NCBI RefSeq assembly: GCF_900109545.1
Contig: NZ_FOAP01000022.1
Location: forward strand, 1-64,000
Direction: 5' to 3'
Length of the DNA: 64,000 nt
Source: Stigmatella aurantiaca
GTDB lineage: Bacteria; Myxococcota; Myxococcia; Myxococcales; Myxococcaceae
A model generated the notes under the pieces. That model was not told the origin of the DNA, made no database searches, and saw only the letters and a program-made list of their open reading frames with translations. The position numbers were made by a program, and so were the translations under genes. Below are positions 61,764 through 64,000 of the stretch, one piece after another; within the stretch, counting starts at the first letter, position 1, and the number at the start of each line of letters is the position of its first letter.

Positions 61764-62432
61764 ATGACTGGCGCATCCCCCCGGCTGATCGAAGTCCAGT
61801 ACGCCTCCCGCCGTGCCCTGCTGTCCTCGGCGAAGACCGAGCGAGGAGCGCTGACGCTCTTCGTGCCGACCACGCACCGGGTCGCTCAAGGCGAATGCGT
61901 GCGGCTCGCGGTCACCCTCGGTGATGCCGAGGGGCGCTTCGAGTTCGAGGCCACCGCGCTGACCTGGACCCAGACGGCCGGCCGCGATGGCGTGGGCGGG
62001 TTTCTCGCCAACTTCGTGGGGGACTCCAAGCGCCTCGCCGCGGAGATGATCGCCGTCTGCGCCCAGCGTCCACTGTCCATGGGCACCGCCTCGCGCGAGC
62101 GCCTCATGGTGCGCAGGAGCTGCCAGCTGAAGCTGACGGATGTGAAGATCCCCGGGGAGCTGCGGGACTTGTCGCAGACGGGCGCGTTCGTCGTGGGCCG
62201 CCAGTTCGGGAAGCGCAAGCCCGGCGAGCCGGTGTGGCTGAAGGTGGAAGGCGGCCTGTTCGGCCTCGGCGGAACCTGGCTCGAGGCCCGGGTCATCTGG
62301 CAGGGCAAGAAGGGCGAGGAGCCCGGCCTGGGCCTGCGCTTCATGAGCAATGAAGCCAAGCAGGCCTCGGCCATCCAGCGCATCCTGGAAGACGCCTCCC
62401 GCACCCGGGAGCCGGCCGCCCGGGCCAGCTGA
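61764..62432 (+). CDS. PilZ-domain protein
   Basis: This is a 222-residue protein. The N-terminal half (about 1-100) is a beta-rich PilZ-like or YcgR-N domain. The C-terminal PilZ domain has RERLMVRRSCQ (RxxxR, about 111-119) and DLSQTGAF (DxSxxG, about 136), the c-di-GMP-binding residues, followed by the strand LEARVIWQ. It is likely a c-di-GMP effector for motility or development, as for other myxobacterial PilZ proteins. No SD is obvious. Confidence 0.85.
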   Translation: MTGASPRLIEVQYASRRALLSSAKTERGALTLFVPTTHRVAQGECVRLAVTLGDAEGRFEFEATALTWTQTAGRDGVGGFLANFVGDSKRLAAEMIAVCAQRPLSMGTASRERLMVRRSCQLKLTDVKIPGELRDLSQTGAFVVGRQFGKRKPGEPVWLKVEGGLFGLGGTWLEARVIWQGKKGEEPGLGLRFMSNEAKQASAIQRILEDASRTREPAARAS

Positions 62433-62444
62433 GGCGCCCGCGCC

Positions 62445-63365
62445 TTACGCGAGAAGCTTGGAGCGCTGGGCCCCGCCGAAGTATCCGCTCTCGCGCATGT
62501 CCTTCAGCAGCGTGTTCTCCCGGGGCCGCCACCCGAGCCACTCCTGGGTGAGCGCGCTGGAGGTGGGGTTGTCCAGGGCGGCGAAGCCCGCGATCCAGCC
62601 GAAATGCGCCGCCGCCTCGTTCGCGGGGATGCTCCGGACGGGAACGCCCAGCCCCTCGCCAATCGTCTCCGCGATCCTCCGCATGGGGATGCCCTCCTCC
62701 GCGGCGCCGTGGAGCAGCGAGCCGGGCACCGCCTTCTCGAGCGCCAGCCGGAACAGCCGGGCGGCATCCAGCCGGTGCACCGAGGGCCAGCGGTTCGTGC
62801 CGTCGCCGATGAAGGCGGAGAACCCCTTCTGCCGGGCGATGTCGATCAGCGTGGGCACGAAGGCCTGATCGCCCGCGCCATGAACCGACGGGGGCAGCCG
62901 CACGGCGCTCGTGCGCACACCGCGTTTCGCGGCCGAGATCAGCGTCTCCTCCGCGGCGGCACGGCCGCCGAAGGGATTGGCGGACGCGCGCGCGTCGGTT
63001 TCCGTGCCGATGCGGCCGGGCGTGAGCATCACCGTCCCCGAGGCCGCGACGAACGGCTTGTTCGAGCCCTCCAACGCGCGGGCGATCGCCTCCACCGCGC
63101 CCTGATCCGTCTCGACGGCGGCCTTGTACTGGGAGAAGTCGTGGATGAAGGCCAGGTGGATCACCCCCTCGCACGCCCGGGCGCCGGCGGCCAGGCTCTC
63201 AGGGTCCGACAGGCTGCCCCGGTGCCCCTCGGCACCCGCTTGCGCCAGGGCGCCGGCCGCCTCCTCGCTCCGCGCCAGTCCGAGCACGCGGTGTCCCGCC
63301 TCGCGCAGCTCGCGCACGACGGCGCTGCCAATGAAACCTGTTGCTCCCGTCACGAATACACGCAT
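62445..63365 (-). CDS. NAD-dependent epimerase/dehydratase-like SDR
   Basis: This 306-residue extended or atypical SDR begins with TGATGFIGSAVV (NAD loop, about 6-17) and has the ASGTVML strand and an RLPPSVHGAGDQ substrate region. The YxxxK motif is not seen where expected (FGGRAAAEETL), so the group is likely the atypical SDRs of unclear reaction. It is divergent from the HTH regulator across 76 bases, which may regulate it. Confidence 0.85.
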   Translation of the reverse strand: MRVFVTGATGFIGSAVVRELREAGHRVLGLARSEEAAGALAQAGAEGHRGSLSDPESLAAGARACEGVIHLAFIHDFSQYKAAVETDQGAVEAIARALEGSNKPFVAASGTVMLTPGRIGTETDARASANPFGGRAAAEETLISAAKRGVRTSAVRLPPSVHGAGDQAFVPTLIDIARQKGFSAFIGDGTNRWPSVHRLDAARLFRLALEKAVPGSLLHGAAEEGIPMRRIAETIGEGLGVPVRSIPANEAAAHFGWIAGFAALDNPTSSALTQEWLGWRPRENTLLKDMRESGYFGGAQRSKLLA

Positions 63366-63441
63366 GAAGCCCTCCTCGCTGTTTTGAGAGAGAGCTATCC
63401 TTCAGGGCCTCGGGCCCGAAAAGCCGGGAGCGTATACGGGT

Positions 63442-64000
63442 ATGAACACTAACACCCTGCCAGTCCCGGCCATCTCCCTGGGCAGCTTCCTGCGGGACCG
63501 CCGGTCGCGCTTGCAGCCCGGTCCCGGTGCCCACGGCCGGCGCCGGACGCCAGGGCTCCGGCGGGAGGAAGTGGCGACGCGGGCAGGCGTCAGCGTCACC
63601 TGGTACACGTGGCTGGAGCAGGGGCGTGGAGGCCCGCCTTCCGCCGAGGTGCTGGAGCGGCTGGCGCGCGCGCTGGAGCTCGACGCCGATGGCCGCGAGG
63701 CCTTGTTCCTTCTCGCCCAACACCGGCCCCCGCCGCTCCAGCCCGCCCCGGCGCCCCAGGTCGCGCCGTCCTTGCAGCGGGTGCTCGATGCGTTGACGGC
63801 CAGCCCCGCCTTCGTGAAGACGCCCGTGTGGGACATCGTGGCCTGGAACGCGGCCGCGGCCGCGGTGCTGACCGACTACGCCGCGCTGTCCGCGAGCCAG
63901 CGCAACGTCCTCCGGCGCTTGTTCGGCGACCCGGCCCTGCACGCCTCGCGGCCCGATTGGGAACAGCACGCGCGCTTCGCCCTCGCGGTCTTCCGCATGG
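63442..64000 (+). CDS. MmyB-type HTH transcriptional regulator, 3' end outside window
   Basis: The visible 186 codons run to the right edge without a stop, so the gene is partial. An N-terminal Xre-type helix-turn-helix (about 12-75, LRREEVATRAGVSVTWYTWLEQG) is followed by the MmyB-like ligand domain that starts SLQRVLDALTASPAFVKTPVWDIVAWNAAAAAV. These regulators usually sit divergent to an oxidoreductase of the SDR type that they control, as here with the epimerase-like gene. ATG 63442 is preceded by GTATAC and GGGT. Confidence 0.9.
   Translation, partial: MNTNTLPVPAISLGSFLRDRRSRLQPGPGAHGRRRTPGLRREEVATRAGVSVTWYTWLEQGRGGPPSAEVLERLARALELDADGREALFLLAQHRPPPLQPAPAPQVAPSLQRVLDALTASPAFVKTPVWDIVAWNAAAAAVLTDYAALSASQRNVLRRLFGDPALHASRPDWEQHARFALAVFRM

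Overview
The window is about 64 kb of high-GC bacterial chromosome and reads as a myxobacterium of the Cystobacterineae (Stigmatella/Archangium/Hyalangium/Myxococcus type). The evidence is the combination of eukaryotic-like Ser/Thr kinases paired with a DUF2381 protein, a SitA6/SitI6-type outer-membrane-exchange toxin locus, MYXO-CTERM proteins of the AgmC type, many lipoproteins and secreted proteases, a very high density of two-component proteins, and a bacteriophytochrome carrying a His-to-Thr change reported for Stigmatella aurantiaca SaBphP1. No tRNA, rRNA, CRISPR array, insertion sequence or prophage was recognised. Assignments rest on reading motifs by eye; no database search was run.

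Left part (1-16.6 kb): the 3' end of a Cys-rich protein, then a minus-strand group of a DUF2381 protein and two Ser/Thr kinases, and a thermolysin-type (M4) lipoprotein protease with its own promoter. Next is a visibly lower-GC toxin-immunity island: a SitA6-like lipoprotein toxin, two paralogous SitI6-like immunity genes, and between them a 48-base relic of a second toxin 3' end. It is followed by an acyl-CoA dehydrogenase, a dihydroceramide Delta4-desaturase-like enzyme closed by a clear intrinsic terminator, an isoquinoline-oxidoreductase-type molybdenum hydroxylase (two subunits, Tat-exported) and, convergent to it, an overlapping operon of a HipA-like kinase, a DUF3037 protein and a diheme cytochrome lipoprotein.

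Sensory block (16.6-25 kb): four tightly packed minus-strand genes (receiver-PAS-histidine kinase, bacteriophytochrome kinase, single-domain receiver, receiver-PAS-histidine kinase), a receiver that lacks its acidic pair, and a divergent membrane histidine kinase. None has a DNA-binding output, so signalling must leave through phosphotransfer or protein contacts.

Middle (25-43.8 kb): metabolic genes (aldo/keto reductase, APS kinase, SDR, class III aminotransferase, amidohydrolase), an RlpA-like protein, a PilT-type ATPase with an N-terminal extension that looks like a decayed second copy of the PilT N-domain, its coupled partner with an internal duplication, a dual-specificity phosphatase, a pseudo-receiver, two tandem AgmC-like MYXO-CTERM proteins, an SDR without the usual catalytic residues, and a subtilase carrying three ricin-type repeats.

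Right part (43.9-64 kb): the F0 half of ATP synthase (atpZ-like, a second small membrane protein, atpB, atpE, atpF) followed by ychF, with no F1 genes; a multi-GAF histidine kinase; a fatty-acid 2-hydroxylase-like enzyme; YebC; an outer-membrane protein; lipoproteins; gamma-glutamyltransferase; and a divergent module in which a TetR gene is translationally coupled to an ADP-ribosylglycohydrolase and faces an IMPase-like/F420-reductase-like pair across a set of direct repeats. The window ends with a trypsin-like protease, a PilZ protein, an NAD-dependent epimerase-like SDR and the 5' part of a MmyB-type HTH regulator.
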